From Salinibaculum sp. SYNS191 (GTDB taxonomy: Archaea; Halobacteriota; Halobacteria; Halobacteriales; Haloarculaceae), in NCBI RefSeq assembly GCF_037338445.1, contig NZ_CP147838.1:2232001-2296000 (forward strand): a stretch of DNA of 64,000 bases, written 5' to 3'. Below are positions 43,293 through 52,731 of this stretch, in pieces. Below the pieces are notes generated by a model. That model was not told where the DNA came from. It did not search any database and was given only the letters and a program-made list of their open reading frames with translations. The stretch's first letter is position 1. The number at the start of each line of letters is the position of its first letter. The translations under genes were made by a program, and so were the position numbers.

Positions 43293-44420
43293 TCAGCGGT
43301 TGTCCGCTCCCCTGTTCAGTTGACGGTCACGGACGGACTCGGCCATCCGTTCGCCCATCTTGCCCATCCAGTGGAAGATGCCGTGTCTCGCGAATCCGAC
43401 GTCCTCGTAGGCCTGGCGGACGTGTTCGCGGTCCTCGTCGTCGATCTCGACGAGGTGGACGAGGGGATGGCCCGGCAGCACGCGCGGGTTCGCTAGGAGG
43501 CCGACGAGCAACCCGTCGAAGGGCGCGGTGACGACGTGTTCCTCGGTCTTGAAGTGGTCGCTGATGACGCAGATGGTCTCGCCCTCGTCGACGATGGGCA
43601 GCGGCCCCCACTTCATCTCCACGAGGCCACCGTTTTCGGCCCGAATCCACTTCTTCTGGTCCTCGCTGGTGAGAACTTTCTGGAACTCGGTACGGCGCGG
43701 CGTCGCCTCGGGGTGCATCTCGTGGGCCGCGAGCACGTTCTCGACGGCCTGGAGGCCCAGGTCGATGAGCATCGGCTGGAAGCGATTCGCCTCGCCCATC
43801 TCGACGGTGACGATGGGCGTTCCCTTCTCGGTCGCCACCCGGCGCAACATCCCGGAACTCCCCTCGCCCGAGATGACGAGCGGGATGCCCGCCGCCTCGA
43901 CGAGTCGCTGGATGCCCTCGTCCTCCATGTCGGCCCGGCCGTGGAAGACGGTCATCCGGTTGCGCGTCGAGGTGTGGAAGTCGAGGCCCATGTCGCACTT
44001 GCTGACGAAGCGGTCCCAGATGACCCGGGCCATGCGCGAGGCGGTCGACCCGCTGCTGGTCCCGGGGAACGACCGGTTGAGGTCCTGGTCGTAGATGGGG
44101 AGGTAGCGCTGCTGGGCGATGAACCCGGGCACGTTCACGACGTGGAGACAGACGATTGCGCCGTGGAGATCAGCCGGTTCGTATCGGTCGGCGACCTCCT
44201 GGAGCACCTTGACGCCGTTGACCTCGTCGCCGTGCATGGCCGCACTCAGGCACAGGCGGGGGCCAGCGTGTTCGCCGTTGATGATGGTGACCGGGATTTC
44301 GACCGGGCGGCCGAGGTACGTCTCGCCGACCTCGTACTGGATGTGCCGGGTTTCGCCGGGGTCGACCTCCGCGTCGTACCGGAACGGCTGCGGTTCGTCG
44401 TGTTCTGAACTCATCGTCAT
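43293..44420 (-). CDS. Succinylglutamate desuccinylase/aspartoacylase family (M14-like) protein
   Basis: A 375-aa zinc hydrolase. Zinc ligands: AMHGDEVNG (His, Glu) and a later DFHTS (His). NRSFPGTSSGSTASRMARVIW supplies the substrate Arg region, and TVEMGEAN holds the likely catalytic Glu. A C-terminal beta domain follows. It probably removes an acyl group from an amino acid or related compound. The start overlaps the upstream small gene by ATGA; an alternative ATG is two codons later. Confidence 0.87.
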   Translation of the reverse strand: MTMSSEHDEPQPFRYDAEVDPGETRHIQYEVGETYLGRPVEIPVTIINGEHAGPRLCLSAAMHGDEVNGVKVLQEVADRYEPADLHGAIVCLHVVNVPGFIAQQRYLPIYDQDLNRSFPGTSSGSTASRMARVIWDRFVSKCDMGLDFHTSTRNRMTVFHGRADMEDEGIQRLVEAAGIPLVISGEGSSGMLRRVATEKGTPIVTVEMGEANRFQPMLIDLGLQAVENVLAAHEMHPEATPRRTEFQKVLTSEDQKKWIRAENGGLVEMKWGPLPIVDEGETICVISDHFKTEEHVVTAPFDGLLVGLLANPRVLPGHPLVHLVEIDDEDREHVRQAYEDVGFARHGIFHWMGKMGERMAESVRDRQLNRGADNR

Positions 44421-44698
44421 TCCCGCGCCACCGTGCGGTTCGTCGCTGGTTCCTCGTGGACGTTCTGCTCACCGTCGACGTCGACGGTCACCCGCGCGAC
44501 CGCGAACGGCGCGCGGTCGCGGGTGGTGTCGACGCTGTCGCTCCCGCCGCTCGACCCGGCGAAGACGCCGGTCAGCACTGGACGCATCGAGGATTCCGAT
44601 TCGTCGTCCGGACGGCCGATTCGGCCGTGAAATATCTGTTCTGGCATGGATTCGCGGTTCTCGCGCTTGCCGACGTGCGGGATACCCTCCGCAGGCAT
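44417..44698 (-). CDS. Small acidic protein coupled to the aspartoacylase-like gene
   Basis: A 93-aa protein: MPAEGIPHVGKRENRESMPEQIFHGRIGRPDDESESSMRPVLTG..., with no recognised domain and a basic/acidic mixed N-terminus. The ATG at 44698 has an AAGGAG Shine-Dalgarno site 6 nt upstream, rare in this window, and the stop is inside the next start (ATGA). An internal ATG at 44647 is the alternative. Function unknown; context suggests a partner of the deacylase. Confidence 0.55.
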   Translation of the reverse strand: MPAEGIPHVGKRENRESMPEQIFHGRIGRPDDESESSMRPVLTGVFAGSSGGSDSVDTTRDRAPFAVARVTVDVDGEQNVHEEPATNRTVARE

Positions 44699-45008
44699 GA
44701 CACTCCTTGAGAGGGCCGTAGACCGTCCGTCTGGCGTGTGGTACAGTACAGCAGACCGCGATTTGGTTATTCACTCTCAAGTGTCCCTTTGCGTCGGCTT
44801 ATCGAACCAACGACCGTGGTCGGCCGTCCCGGGCGGTAACGGACGCGACTCGCTGTGGCGGAGCAGAAACGGCGACGGTAACGCTGTATTACCCTGTGGA
44901 GGCGTCGTCGGACGTGGCTGACCGGGCGCGCGGTGGACCCGCTGTGCGAGGCTGGGGGTGACGTACCTGTGACGGACAATGCACTCGTCGTGTCGGTTCC
45001 TCGTAGAA
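44699..45008. other. Intergenic stretch without a supported gene
   Basis: It holds a TATA-like element for the minus-strand gene at 44698 (GAATAACC around 44764-44771). I see no RNA structure or convincing ORF in the rest. Short frames here are Arg/Pro-rich and lack promoters. Confidence 0.5.
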
Positions 45009-45081
45009 TAGTCCATCCTGGATTCGAACCAGGGTCGAAGCCCCCAGAAGGCTTCAGGATTGGCCGCTACCCCAATGGACT
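45009..45081 (-). tRNA. tRNA-Gln (anticodon CTG)
   Basis: 73-nt minus-strand tRNA. Acceptor arms AGTCCAT/ATGGACT with discriminator A at 45009. The anticodon stem GAAGCC/GGCTTC encloses the 7-nt loop TTCTGGG, so the anticodon is CTG, reading CAG. The T arm contains GGTTCGAATCC. No intron and no encoded CCA. TATA TCATAAGTA on the minus strand (45108-45116) lies about 31 nt upstream. Confidence 0.95.
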
Positions 45082-45107
45082 GTGCACTCGTCGGTTACAC
45101 GCCGGCC

Positions 45108-45116
45108 TACTTATGA
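45108..45116 (-). promoter_or_regulatory. TATA box of tRNA-Gln
   Basis: TCATAAGTA on the minus strand, centred about 31 nt before the tRNA 5' end. Confidence 0.5.
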
Positions 45117-45282
45117 GTGTCGTAAGTGGTCGACGGTAGTCGGTTTCTACGGGGCTGCAGCCGGTTCCTTCCGGCTTCTTCGCGGCGCTGTGTCGTCCTC
45201 GCCCGGGCAGCGCACTCCTCCTCTGGTATCGGCTGCGCCAGGCCGCACAACGCTTTTTCTGCGTCCGCCCCTCCCGATGCAC

Positions 45283-46032
45283 ATGGCTCCCGAGGCTGCT
45301 GCCGAGTCGACCCCGGACGGCCGACCGGCCCCGACCCCGACCGAGGCGGCCGAGGAGTTGCTGGTCGCCTACCGGACGGACGCGGACCCGGAGCCGTATC
45401 TGTCGGCGCTGGCCGCGTTCGACGACGCGGCGCTCGCCGAGGTACGGACCGACCGCGCCACCGCCCTCGCCTTCTGGTGCAACCTCTACAACGCGGGCAC
45501 GCAGCACCTGCTGGCGACCCGCAGCGGGCTCTACGAGAGCCGATGGCGGTCGCTGCGCTTCTTCTCGGTTCCCGCAGTCACCGTCGCGGGTCACGCGCTG
45601 AGCCTGGACGACATCGAACACGGCATCCTCCGCCGGCGCTCGAAGTACGGACTGGGGTATCTGCCGCGGCTCGTTCCCGACACCTTCGAGCTTCGCTACC
45701 GGCTGGCCGACCTGGACCCGCGGGTCCACTTCGCGCTCAACTGCGGCGCGGCCAGCTGTCCGGCCATCCGCGCGTACACGCCCGACGCCATCGACGACCA
45801 GCTCGACCTCGCGACGGAGACCTACCTCGACGCCACCGTCGAGTACGACCCCGACGCCGACGCGGTGCGGGTCCCCCGGCTGTTCCGCTGGCACCCCGGC
45901 GACTTCGGCGGTCGACGCGGGACGAGGGAGTTCCTCCGCGAGTACGACGCTATCCCGGCCGATTCCTCCCCCAAGGTGACGTACCTGGAGTGGGACTGGT
46001 CGCGGGCCGGAGACGCCTTCGCCGGCCGGTAA
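45283..46032 (+). CDS. DUF547 domain protein
   Basis: A 249-aa protein. ALAFWCNLYNAGTQHLLATR and LDDIEHGILRRRSKYGLGYLPRLVP are hallmarks of DUF547, and VHFALNCGAASCPAIRAYTPDAIDDQLDLATETYL follows. The fold resembles papain-like/transglutaminase proteins, and the Cys in NCGAASCP may be functional. TATA CGCTTTTTC (45251-45259) fits a start at 45283; ATG 45277 is two codons upstream. The long in-frame upstream extension is Arg/Pro-rich and rejected. Stops abut the DUF3891 gene. Confidence 0.85.
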   Translation: MAPEAAAESTPDGRPAPTPTEAAEELLVAYRTDADPEPYLSALAAFDDAALAEVRTDRATALAFWCNLYNAGTQHLLATRSGLYESRWRSLRFFSVPAVTVAGHALSLDDIEHGILRRRSKYGLGYLPRLVPDTFELRYRLADLDPRVHFALNCGAASCPAIRAYTPDAIDDQLDLATETYLDATVEYDPDADAVRVPRLFRWHPGDFGGRRGTREFLREYDAIPADSSPKVTYLEWDWSRAGDAFAGR

Positions 46033-46863
46033 TCACTGCTTACCCCGGAGCGTTACCGCGAGCGACTCCCGGGGAGTCCCGTAGTAGCTCCCGGCCAGGT
46101 CTTCCCCCGTCTCGACCGCAGTCTTCTCGACGCGGCGGGCCGGCACCCGCACGACCAGCGAATCGGACGCGAAGGGGTACGGTTCGACCTCGAAGGTCGT
46201 CCCGTCGACAGCGGCCACCGTCAGCGTCTCGTCTCCAGCCAGGGGTATCTCGGTCGTCTCTCCCGGCGGGAGCGTCGCACAGACTGCAAGCGAGAGCCGG
46301 TCCCACGCCTGCAGGAGCGCGTAGTTCCGCCACAGCCGGCTCCCTTCGTCGGCCGGCGTCCCCGACTCGTGCAGCGACTCCAGCAGGGCCGCGTCGCGTT
46401 CGCTCACGCGCTCGTCGCCCTCCCGTCGCATCTCGTCGACGAGTCGCCGCTGGCGGGCCTCCTCGTCGGCGACGAACCGCTCGTAGCTGTCGTGCTCCGG
46501 CGGCGTCGCGTCGGAGAGGCCGTACCGCCGCCGGCGCAGTCCCGATCCGTGTAGCGAGGCGAGCACCCCCGCGTACGGGTCCAGGTCGACGACGCTGTCG
46601 ATGCCGTCCTCGTAGAACTCGACCCACCTCGCCGGGGGGACGTCGCGGACGCCGACCAGGTCGCCGCTCGCGTCGCGGTGTGGCTGGCGGTCGTAGCGCC
46701 ACCAGCCGTTGTCGTGGTTGTACGTCGCGGTGACGACGGCGGGGGAGGGTTCGGGTCGGTCGAAGCCGTCCCCGCCCCAGTGTTCGGCGAGTCGGCCGGC
46801 CACTCGCGCGTGGGCCGGCTGCGTCACGAAGCGGTAGCGGGCGTCCCGCTCGGCGATGAGCAT
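46033..46863 (-). CDS. DUF3891 family protein
   Basis: A 276-aa protein: [50 protein letters not shown] and [12 protein letters not shown], the DUF3891 pattern, with His and Asp residues suggesting metal-dependent hydrolase ancestry. Function unknown. Start at 46863 is the first ATG of the conserved region. The frame stays open upstream only as a shadow of purO and larE. Confidence 0.85.
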   Translation of the reverse strand: MLIAERDARYRFVTQPAHARVAGRLAEHWGGDGFDRPEPSPAVVTATYNHDNGWWRYDRQPHRDASGDLVGVRDVPPARWVEFYEDGIDSVVDLDPYAGVLASLHGSGLRRRRYGLSDATPPEHDSYERFVADEEARQRRLVDEMRREGDERVSERDAALLESLHESGTPADEGSRLWRNYALLQAWDRLSLAVCATLPPGETTEIPLAGDETLTVAAVDGTTFEVEPYPFASDSLVVRVPARRVEKTAVETGEDLAGSYYGTPRESLAVTLRGKQ

Positions 46864-46941
46864 ACCGGACCGTGGAGACCCAGCGACAAAAGCGGGCTGC
46901 CAACCGACACGCCCATGTGGGCCCGCGCGCCAGGGACGCGT

Positions 46942-47544
46942 ATGTACGTCGGACGCTTCGTCGTCGTCGGCCCGCAACTCGGTGCCTACCGCGTCTCCTC
47001 GCGCTCGTTCCCCAACCGCCGCGCGCTCGACCGCGACGGGACCGTCACCGTCGGCCCCACCGCGGACGCCCCAGAGACGGACAACCCCTACATCTCCTAC
47101 AACTGCGTGCAGGTCACCGACCGCGGCGCGGTACTGGGCAACGGCTCCCACGTCGACCCTATCGCCGAGAAACTCGAACTGGGCTACCCCGCCCGCGACG
47201 CCCTCGCGGAGCCGCTGCTCGCGCTGGACTTCGAGAAGGACGACTACGACACCCCGCGCATCGCCGGCATCGTCGGCCTCGACGACGACCCTACGGCGAC
47301 AGCCGACGGGAAGAGCGCCTTCGTCGGGACCGTCCGCCGCGACGCGCTGCTCGTCGAGGAGGTCGAGGGCCCGACGCTCGTGGCGACCTACGAACGGGAC
47401 AGCCCCTCGTCGTTCCCGCTGTCGGCCGGCGACGCCGCCGGGGCCGCACGCGAAGTGTACGACCACGAGTTCGAACACGCCGTCTGTGCCGTCGGCGTCG
47501 AGGCGACCGACGGCGGCTTCGAGACGGCCGTCGTCAACGAGTGA
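46942..47544 (+). CDS. purO: IMP cyclohydrolase PurO (archaeal type)
   Basis: A 200-aa enzyme closing the purine ring from FAICAR to [70 protein letters not shown] and [10 protein letters not shown] match PurO. The family is archaea-specific and unrelated to bacterial PurH. Start at 46942 is chosen; ATG 46915 is in frame nine codons upstream and less like the family. Confidence 0.92.
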   Translation: MYVGRFVVVGPQLGAYRVSSRSFPNRRALDRDGTVTVGPTADAPETDNPYISYNCVQVTDRGAVLGNGSHVDPIAEKLELGYPARDALAEPLLALDFEKDDYDTPRIAGIVGLDDDPTATADGKSAFVGTVRRDALLVEEVEGPTLVATYERDSPSSFPLSAGDAAGAAREVYDHEFEHAVCAVGVEATDGGFETAVVNE

Positions 47545-47595
47545 CGGCTCGCTGAGGGTCAACGGCCTTTTGCGCGCGCAGGCGCAACGGGAGGT

Positions 47596-48465
47596 ATGGT
47601 TGCAGAGAAACTGGCCGCCGCCAGGGCCGACCTGGCCGAGCGCGACGGCGTCCTCGTCGCCTTCTCCGGCGGCGTCGACTCCTCCGTCGTCGCCGCTATC
47701 GCCCACGACGCCCTCGGGTCGGACGCGGTGGCCTGCACCGCCAAGAGCGAGACCCTCCCCGCCGAGGAACTCGACGACGCCCGCCGGGTGACCGAGGAAA
47801 TCGGCATCCGCCACGAGATCGTGGAGTTCTCCGAACTCGACAGCGATGCCTTCGTACGAAACGACGACGAGCGATGTTATCACTGCCGCTCGATGCGCCT
47901 CTCGGCGATGTTCGACTGCGCACAGGACCTGGACATCCCGGTCGTCTGCGACGGCACGAACGCGTCGGACCCCGGCGAGGGCCACCGGCCCGGTCTGCAG
48001 GCCGTCGAGGAACTCGACGCCTACTCGCCGCTGCTGGCCCACGACATCACGAAGGAGGAGGTCCGCGACATCGCCCGCGAGTACGACCTCTCGGTGGCGG
48101 ACAAGCCCTCGATGGCGTGTCTCTCGTCGCGGATTCCGACGGGGCTGGAGGTCACGGAGGAACGCCTCTCGCGCATCGAGAAGGCCGAGCGTCTGCTGCG
48201 GACGTGGGGCTTCGACCAGTTCCGCGTGCGCGACCACGACGGCCTGGCTCGCATCGAAGTCGCCGAGGACGAACTCGACGTGGCGCTGGACCCCGACTTC
48301 GTCCGGGCCGCGCGGGACCACATCTCCGACCTCGGGTTCGACCACGTGACCCTGGACCTCCACGGCTACCGGACCGGCAGCGTCAGCCCCGGCGAGGCCG
48401 CCGAGGAGGACCAGCCAGCGGCCGAGACGCCGGACCCGCTGGACGCCGAGTACCCGACCGACTAG
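47596..48465 (+). CDS. larE: LarE-type ATP-dependent sulfur transferase
   Basis: A 289-aa PP-loop enzyme that adds sulfur to the nickel-pincer cofactor precursor of lactate racemase or related enzymes. The P-loop AFSGGVDSS is at 22-30. Three cysteines are conserved: Cys94 and Cys97 in CYHC, and Cys175 in MACLSSRI. This three-Cys set matches the [4Fe-4S]-type LarE in which the cluster carries the extra sulfur, and not the sacrificial single-Cys type. The partners larB/larC are not in this window. Confidence 0.88.
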   Translation: MVAEKLAAARADLAERDGVLVAFSGGVDSSVVAAIAHDALGSDAVACTAKSETLPAEELDDARRVTEEIGIRHEIVEFSELDSDAFVRNDDERCYHCRSMRLSAMFDCAQDLDIPVVCDGTNASDPGEGHRPGLQAVEELDAYSPLLAHDITKEEVRDIAREYDLSVADKPSMACLSSRIPTGLEVTEERLSRIEKAERLLRTWGFDQFRVRDHDGLARIEVAEDELDVALDPDFVRAARDHISDLGFDHVTLDLHGYRTGSVSPGEAAEEDQPAAETPDPLDAEYPTD

Positions 48466-49088
48466 ACAGTCTCGTTCTCCCGCACGAGTTCCGTCTCCTC
48501 GCCGACGAGCAGTTCGGTGACGCCGCAGTTGTCCAGTGAGTGCTCCTGCACCGCCGTCAGCACGTCCTGCCCCTTCACGTGGCCGAGTACGAAGTAGATG
48601 GGTCCGCCGTGAGTGACGACGAGGACGGTCTCACCGACGGCCTCGGCACAGAGGTGGGTCCAGCCGTCGACGACGCGCTCGTAGGCCTCGGGCAGGCGCT
48701 CGCCGCCGGCGGGCTGTGCCCGGAGCGCGACGACGCCGCTCTCGGCGGCGAACTCGGGGTGGCGCTCGAACAGTTTGTCGTAGCCCAGGCCCTGGTAGAC
48801 GCCGAAGTCGCGCTCGCGCCAGGCCCGCAGGAACGTCGGCTCGGCGTCGACGCCCGCCTCGCGGACCTGCGCCGTCGTCTCCCGGGTGCGCCGGAGGTCC
48901 GAGGCCACGACGCGGTCGACGTCGTACGCCGCTGTGATGTGCTCGCCGACCGCCCGCGCCTGCTCGCGGCCCCGGTCGTTCAGCGACGACGGGGCCCACC
49001 CCTGAATCCGCCGCTTTCGGTTCCAGTCCGTCTCGCCGTGCCGGACGAGCAGGACCCGCGTCCGGCCGTCCGCTGGCTGTCCCGTCAC
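48462..49088 (-). CDS. Histidine phosphatase family protein (phosphoglycerate mutase-like)
   Basis: A 208-aa protein: LLVRHGETDWNRKRRIQGW (RHG at 16-18) with the phosphorylated His17, ASDLRRTRETTAQ, WRERDFGVYQG and VVTHGGPIYFVL (second catalytic His). The substrate could be a sugar phosphate or phosphate ester. The stop overlaps larE's stop tail to tail in CTAG. Confidence 0.88.
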   Translation of the reverse strand: MTGQPADGRTRVLLVRHGETDWNRKRRIQGWAPSSLNDRGREQARAVGEHITAAYDVDRVVASDLRRTRETTAQVREAGVDAEPTFLRAWRERDFGVYQGLGYDKLFERHPEFAAESGVVALRAQPAGGERLPEAYERVVDGWTHLCAEAVGETVLVVTHGGPIYFVLGHVKGQDVLTAVQEHSLDNCGVTELLVGEETELVRENETV

Positions 49089-49145
49089 AGGACTCGCTCG
49101 GCACTCGACGCTCTTAGCTGTCGGGTGTCTCCGGCGGCCGGGGGA

Positions 49146-50423
49146 CTACCGCCCCGTCCACCGCAGCAGCAGCAGCGACCCCTCGAACAGCAGGACCATC
49201 GTCAGCGCGACGATGAAGGGTGCCATCCCGGTCGGGTCGGGGCTGAAGAGGAAGGCGATGCCGGCGAAGCCGAACCAGAAGTACAGCCGGCGGTCTTTCA
49301 GCCAGCGCCGCGTGGTCACGCCCATCATGATGGCGAGCATGATGAAAAGCGGTATCTGGAAGATGACCGCGAACATGCCCAGCATCAGCAGGATGAGCCC
49401 GAACGTCTCGCTGAGGCCGAAGGCCACCTCCGCGACCGGCTGTGAGTAGCCCAGGAAGTACTGGAAGATGATGGGCAGGACGAGGAAGTACGCGAAGGCG
49501 ACGCCGATGCCGGCCAGGATGAGGCTGGTCGGCACGCTCGCCAGGTAGTACCGGCGCTCGTTGGGGTACAGCCCGGGACGCATGAACAGGTAGGTCTGGT
49601 AGACGAACACGGGCAACGCGATGATGAAGCCGCCCAGCGAAGCCACTTTCAGCCGCGCGAGGACGAGCGCGAGCGGGTGGTACAGCCGCGGACAGGCGGC
49701 GGTGTCGCTCCCGGCACCGTCGGCGGCTGTCCCCGCGGCCTGCTCCGCAGCCGTCGCGATCTGCTGGACGCACTCCGTCGGCGGGCCGGGGAGGAAGGAG
49801 TACCACAGGAAGTTGATGAGGCGGTCACCCAGCGGGAAGATGACCGCGCTGACGATTGCCATCACGACGATGACGATGCCGAGCCGTTTGACCATCTCCT
49901 CGATGTGCGCGGTCAGCGGCATCTCCTGGTCGTCCGGCGCGCCCGCCTCGGGTTCGAGCGGCTCTGCCGGCGCGGTCGGCGGCTCGCCGCTGGCAGGGAC
50001 AGTTAGGTCCTCCCCGGGCGTCGCCACGTCGTCGCCGGTCTCGTCCTCGTCCGTTTCTTCGTCGGTCGTCTCGTCGCCATCCGCCCCGTCGTCGGTCGTC
50101 TCGCCCTCGGTCCCCTCGTCTGTGTCCCCGTCTCGGCTTTCCTCGTCCGCCCCCGCGTCGTCGCCTGCGTCGGCGTCTCCCGTGCTGTCGTCGTTCTCGT
50201 CGTCCTCTTCGGTCCTCGACTCGTCGGACGCCTCGGCTGTCGTTGCCGTCTCGTCCGCATCGTCGCCCTCGTCCGCGTCGTCCGCACCGGCTGCCGTTTC
50301 CCGTTCGTCGTCCGGTGTCTCCGGGTCGTCATCGTCTTCCGGACCCGTTGGTGGGGGTGTCTGCTCGTCCTCGTCTGTCCCGGACGGGTGCTCGTCGCCC
50401 TCGTCGGGGTCCCCCTCGCTCAT
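49146..50423 (-). CDS. tatC1: Tat translocase subunit TatC1 with long acidic N-terminus
   Basis: A 425-aa TatC (TatCo type) of the twin-arginine export system. Residues 1-165 are an extremely acidic, Thr/Gly/Pro-rich disordered region before EMPLTAHIEEMVKRLGIVIVVMAIVSAVIF (first TM near 183). Six TM helices follow, including the TatC motif GFIIALPVFVYQTYLFMRPGLYPNERRYY. Haloarchaea export many folded proteins by Tat. It is divergent from tatC2, 102 nt apart. The length of the acidic region is greater than in typical TatC. Confidence 0.93.
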   Translation of the reverse strand: MSEGDPDEGDEHPSGTDEDEQTPPPTGPEDDDDPETPDDERETAAGADDADEGDDADETATTAEASDESRTEEDDENDDSTGDADAGDDAGADEESRDGDTDEGTEGETTDDGADGDETTDEETDEDETGDDVATPGEDLTVPASGEPPTAPAEPLEPEAGAPDDQEMPLTAHIEEMVKRLGIVIVVMAIVSAVIFPLGDRLINFLWYSFLPGPPTECVQQIATAAEQAAGTAADGAGSDTAACPRLYHPLALVLARLKVASLGGFIIALPVFVYQTYLFMRPGLYPNERRYYLASVPTSLILAGIGVAFAYFLVLPIIFQYFLGYSQPVAEVAFGLSETFGLILLMLGMFAVIFQIPLFIMLAIMMGVTTRRWLKDRRLYFWFGFAGIAFLFSPDPTGMAPFIVALTMVLLFEGSLLLLRWTGR

Positions 50424-50525
50424 TCAGCGGCGATTGGCCGGCAGTTCTTGTAAGCCTTCTCTCTCGCCCGCACGGCTCTAACGCAATAGATTGATAACCG
50501 ACAGTCGGCAAGATTCCCCCGAGAA

Positions 50526-52718
50526 ATGGCTGGCGCACTCGACGAGGACACTGCGCGGACAGTCGCCAGCGGCCGCGAAACCGTCGGTGCGATGCTCTCG
50601 ACGGCCCAGAGCGACCTCAAGAAGGTGTTCCTCGTCTTTCTGGTGGGGATGCTGGGGGCCTTCTTCGCCCTGCGGATGTACGTCTGGGACGCGCTGAAGC
50701 AGGACATCCTCTACTCCCAGATGAACGCCGAGGCCCGCGAGGCCACCACCGTCGTCGCCGTCACGCCCTTCGACGTCATCCTCCTGCAGGTGAAAGTCGG
50801 GATGATAGTCGGGGTCCTCTTCGCCATCCCGGCACTGCTGTTCTTCAGCCGCGGTGCGCTCAAACGGCGCGGGTTCTGGCCCTCGGAGGCCATCCCGCGC
50901 TGGAAACTCGCCGTGCTGGGGCTGCTCATCGGCGGGCTGTTCGTCGGCGGCGTCACCTACGCCTACGAGCTGTTCTTCCCCATCATGTTCTCCTTCCTCG
51001 CGGAGAACGCCGTCCAGGCCGGCTTCACGCCGACGTACTCAATCGTGAAGTGGACGGAGTTCGTCTTCTTCCTCACGCTCTCCTTTGGCCTCGCCGCGCA
51101 GCTCCCGCTCGCGATGAGCGGGCTCTCGCTGACCGGCGTCGTCCCCTACCAGACCTTCCGCGACAAGTGGCGCTACGCCGTCATCGGCATCTTCGTCTTC
51201 GGCGCGGTGTTCTCCCCGCCAGACCCGTTCACCCAGATCATGTGGGCGCTGCCGCTGGTCACGCTCTACGGTCTCAGCCTCGGCGTGACCAGACTCGCCG
51301 TCCTCTCGAAGCAGGCCGGCGCGAACGTCCCCATCCGGCTGGTGGTCCGCAAGCGCTGGAACGTCCTCGCCGGCACGGCCGTCCTCGCTGGCGCGGGCAT
51401 CTACGCCTACCTCACCCGCGGCGGTCTGGAGGCGACCAACGGCGCGCTCGACGCCATCGGCTCCTCGTACCGCTTCCCGACGTTCGGTGAACTCGGCTTC
51501 CTGGGACTCGACTCGGCCACCGCTGCCGCGGTCATCACTGGCGGGGTCGTCGTGCTCACGGTCAGCGTGGCCCTCTTCGCCCTGCGCATCCGGGAACTCC
51601 AGCGGGTCGCCGTCACCGACCGGCTCGCCGCGACGGGCACGCCCCAGTCGGAGGTGACGGCCGACAGTACCGCGGCCAGCGCCGGCGAACCCGCCGAAAT
51701 CGACATCGACGCGCTGAGCGCGGCCGCCGTCAGGGCCGCGCCGCCGGAAGCGTTCGCCGAACTGTCGGAGGGGGAGGCGCTGCAACACGCCGAACGCGCC
51801 GTCGAGGACCAGGACGGCGAGAAGGCCCAGGCCATCCTCGACCGGTTCGACGAGGCCCAGGAGTTCGCCGCCGAGCAGGCCACGGAGACAGAGGAGTCCT
51901 CGAACCCGGTCACGTCGACGGCGGCCGGCATGATGGACGCGTTCACCGAGGACGAGACCACCGAGGACGACATCGGCGGCTACTACTACGACATCGCCTT
52001 CATCCTCGACTCGCTGACCTCGAAGGCCATCTGGATCGTCGGCACGTTCATGACCGTCCTCGCGCTGACGTTCGTCTACCTCTACAGCGGCGGTATCGGC
52101 GACATCCGCGACTCCTTCCTTGGGAGCATGCCCGAGACGCTGGCGGACCAGGTCGACATCGTGACGCTGCACCCCGTCGAGGCGCTCATCTTCGAGATCA
52201 AGTTCTCGACGCTGCTCGCCTTCGTCTCCATCATCCCCATCGTGCTCTATTTCGCGTGGCCGGCCATCCAGAGCCGCGGGTTTACGACCGGCGGCAACCG
52301 CAACGTCCTGCTGGTCTGGGGCGGCACCCTGTTCGCGTCGGTCATCGGCGGGACGCTGCTCGGCTTCTTCTACATCGCGCCGGGCATCATCTCCTGGCTG
52401 GCCGGGGACGCGCTGACCTCGAACATGGTCATCGCCTACCGCATCAACAACTTCGGCTGGCTGGTCATCTTCACCACCATCGGCGTCGGCATCCTCGCGA
52501 TGATTCCCGTCACGATGTGGCTGTTCGCCCGCGGCAACCTCATCAGCTACGAGACGATGCGGACGCGCTGGCGCGTGGCCGTCCTCGGCTTCTTCGCCAT
52601 CGGCGGCCTCCTCTCGCCGAAGGGCGTGTTCACCATGTTCATCCTCGCGATTCCCGCGACCATCGCCTTCTTCATCGGGATGGCCCCGATGGAACTGCTC
52701 TACCGCTTGCGGCGGTAG
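50526..52718 (+). CDS. tatC2: Tandem-fusion Tat translocase subunit TatC2 (TatCt)
   Basis: A 730-aa double TatC: two TatC domains joined by a cytoplasmic linker rich in Ala/Glu around residues 375-480 (GEALQHAERAVEDQDGEKAQAILDRFDEAQEF). Each half has six helices, and about 14 TM are predicted in total. LKKVFLVFLVGMLGAFFALRMYVW starts the first half, and IIPIVLYFAWPAIQSRGF lies in the second. This architecture is limited to haloarchaea. Confidence 0.92.
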   Translation: MAGALDEDTARTVASGRETVGAMLSTAQSDLKKVFLVFLVGMLGAFFALRMYVWDALKQDILYSQMNAEAREATTVVAVTPFDVILLQVKVGMIVGVLFAIPALLFFSRGALKRRGFWPSEAIPRWKLAVLGLLIGGLFVGGVTYAYELFFPIMFSFLAENAVQAGFTPTYSIVKWTEFVFFLTLSFGLAAQLPLAMSGLSLTGVVPYQTFRDKWRYAVIGIFVFGAVFSPPDPFTQIMWALPLVTLYGLSLGVTRLAVLSKQAGANVPIRLVVRKRWNVLAGTAVLAGAGIYAYLTRGGLEATNGALDAIGSSYRFPTFGELGFLGLDSATAAAVITGGVVVLTVSVALFALRIRELQRVAVTDRLAATGTPQSEVTADSTAASAGEPAEIDIDALSAAAVRAAPPEAFAELSEGEALQHAERAVEDQDGEKAQAILDRFDEAQEFAAEQATETEESSNPVTSTAAGMMDAFTEDETTEDDIGGYYYDIAFILDSLTSKAIWIVGTFMTVLALTFVYLYSGGIGDIRDSFLGSMPETLADQVDIVTLHPVEALIFEIKFSTLLAFVSIIPIVLYFAWPAIQSRGFTTGGNRNVLLVWGGTLFASVIGGTLLGFFYIAPGIISWLAGDALTSNMVIAYRINNFGWLVIFTTIGVGILAMIPVTMWLFARGNLISYETMRTRWRVAVLGFFAIGGLLSPKGVFTMFILAIPATIAFFIGMAPMELLYRLRR

Positions 52719-52731
52719 GGCATCGTCTCCG

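Noticed and set aside
46864..48363. Upstream extension of the DUF3891 frame across purO and larE
   Set aside because: This part is the reverse-strand shadow of purO and larE; the conserved DUF3891 N-terminus begins at 46863.
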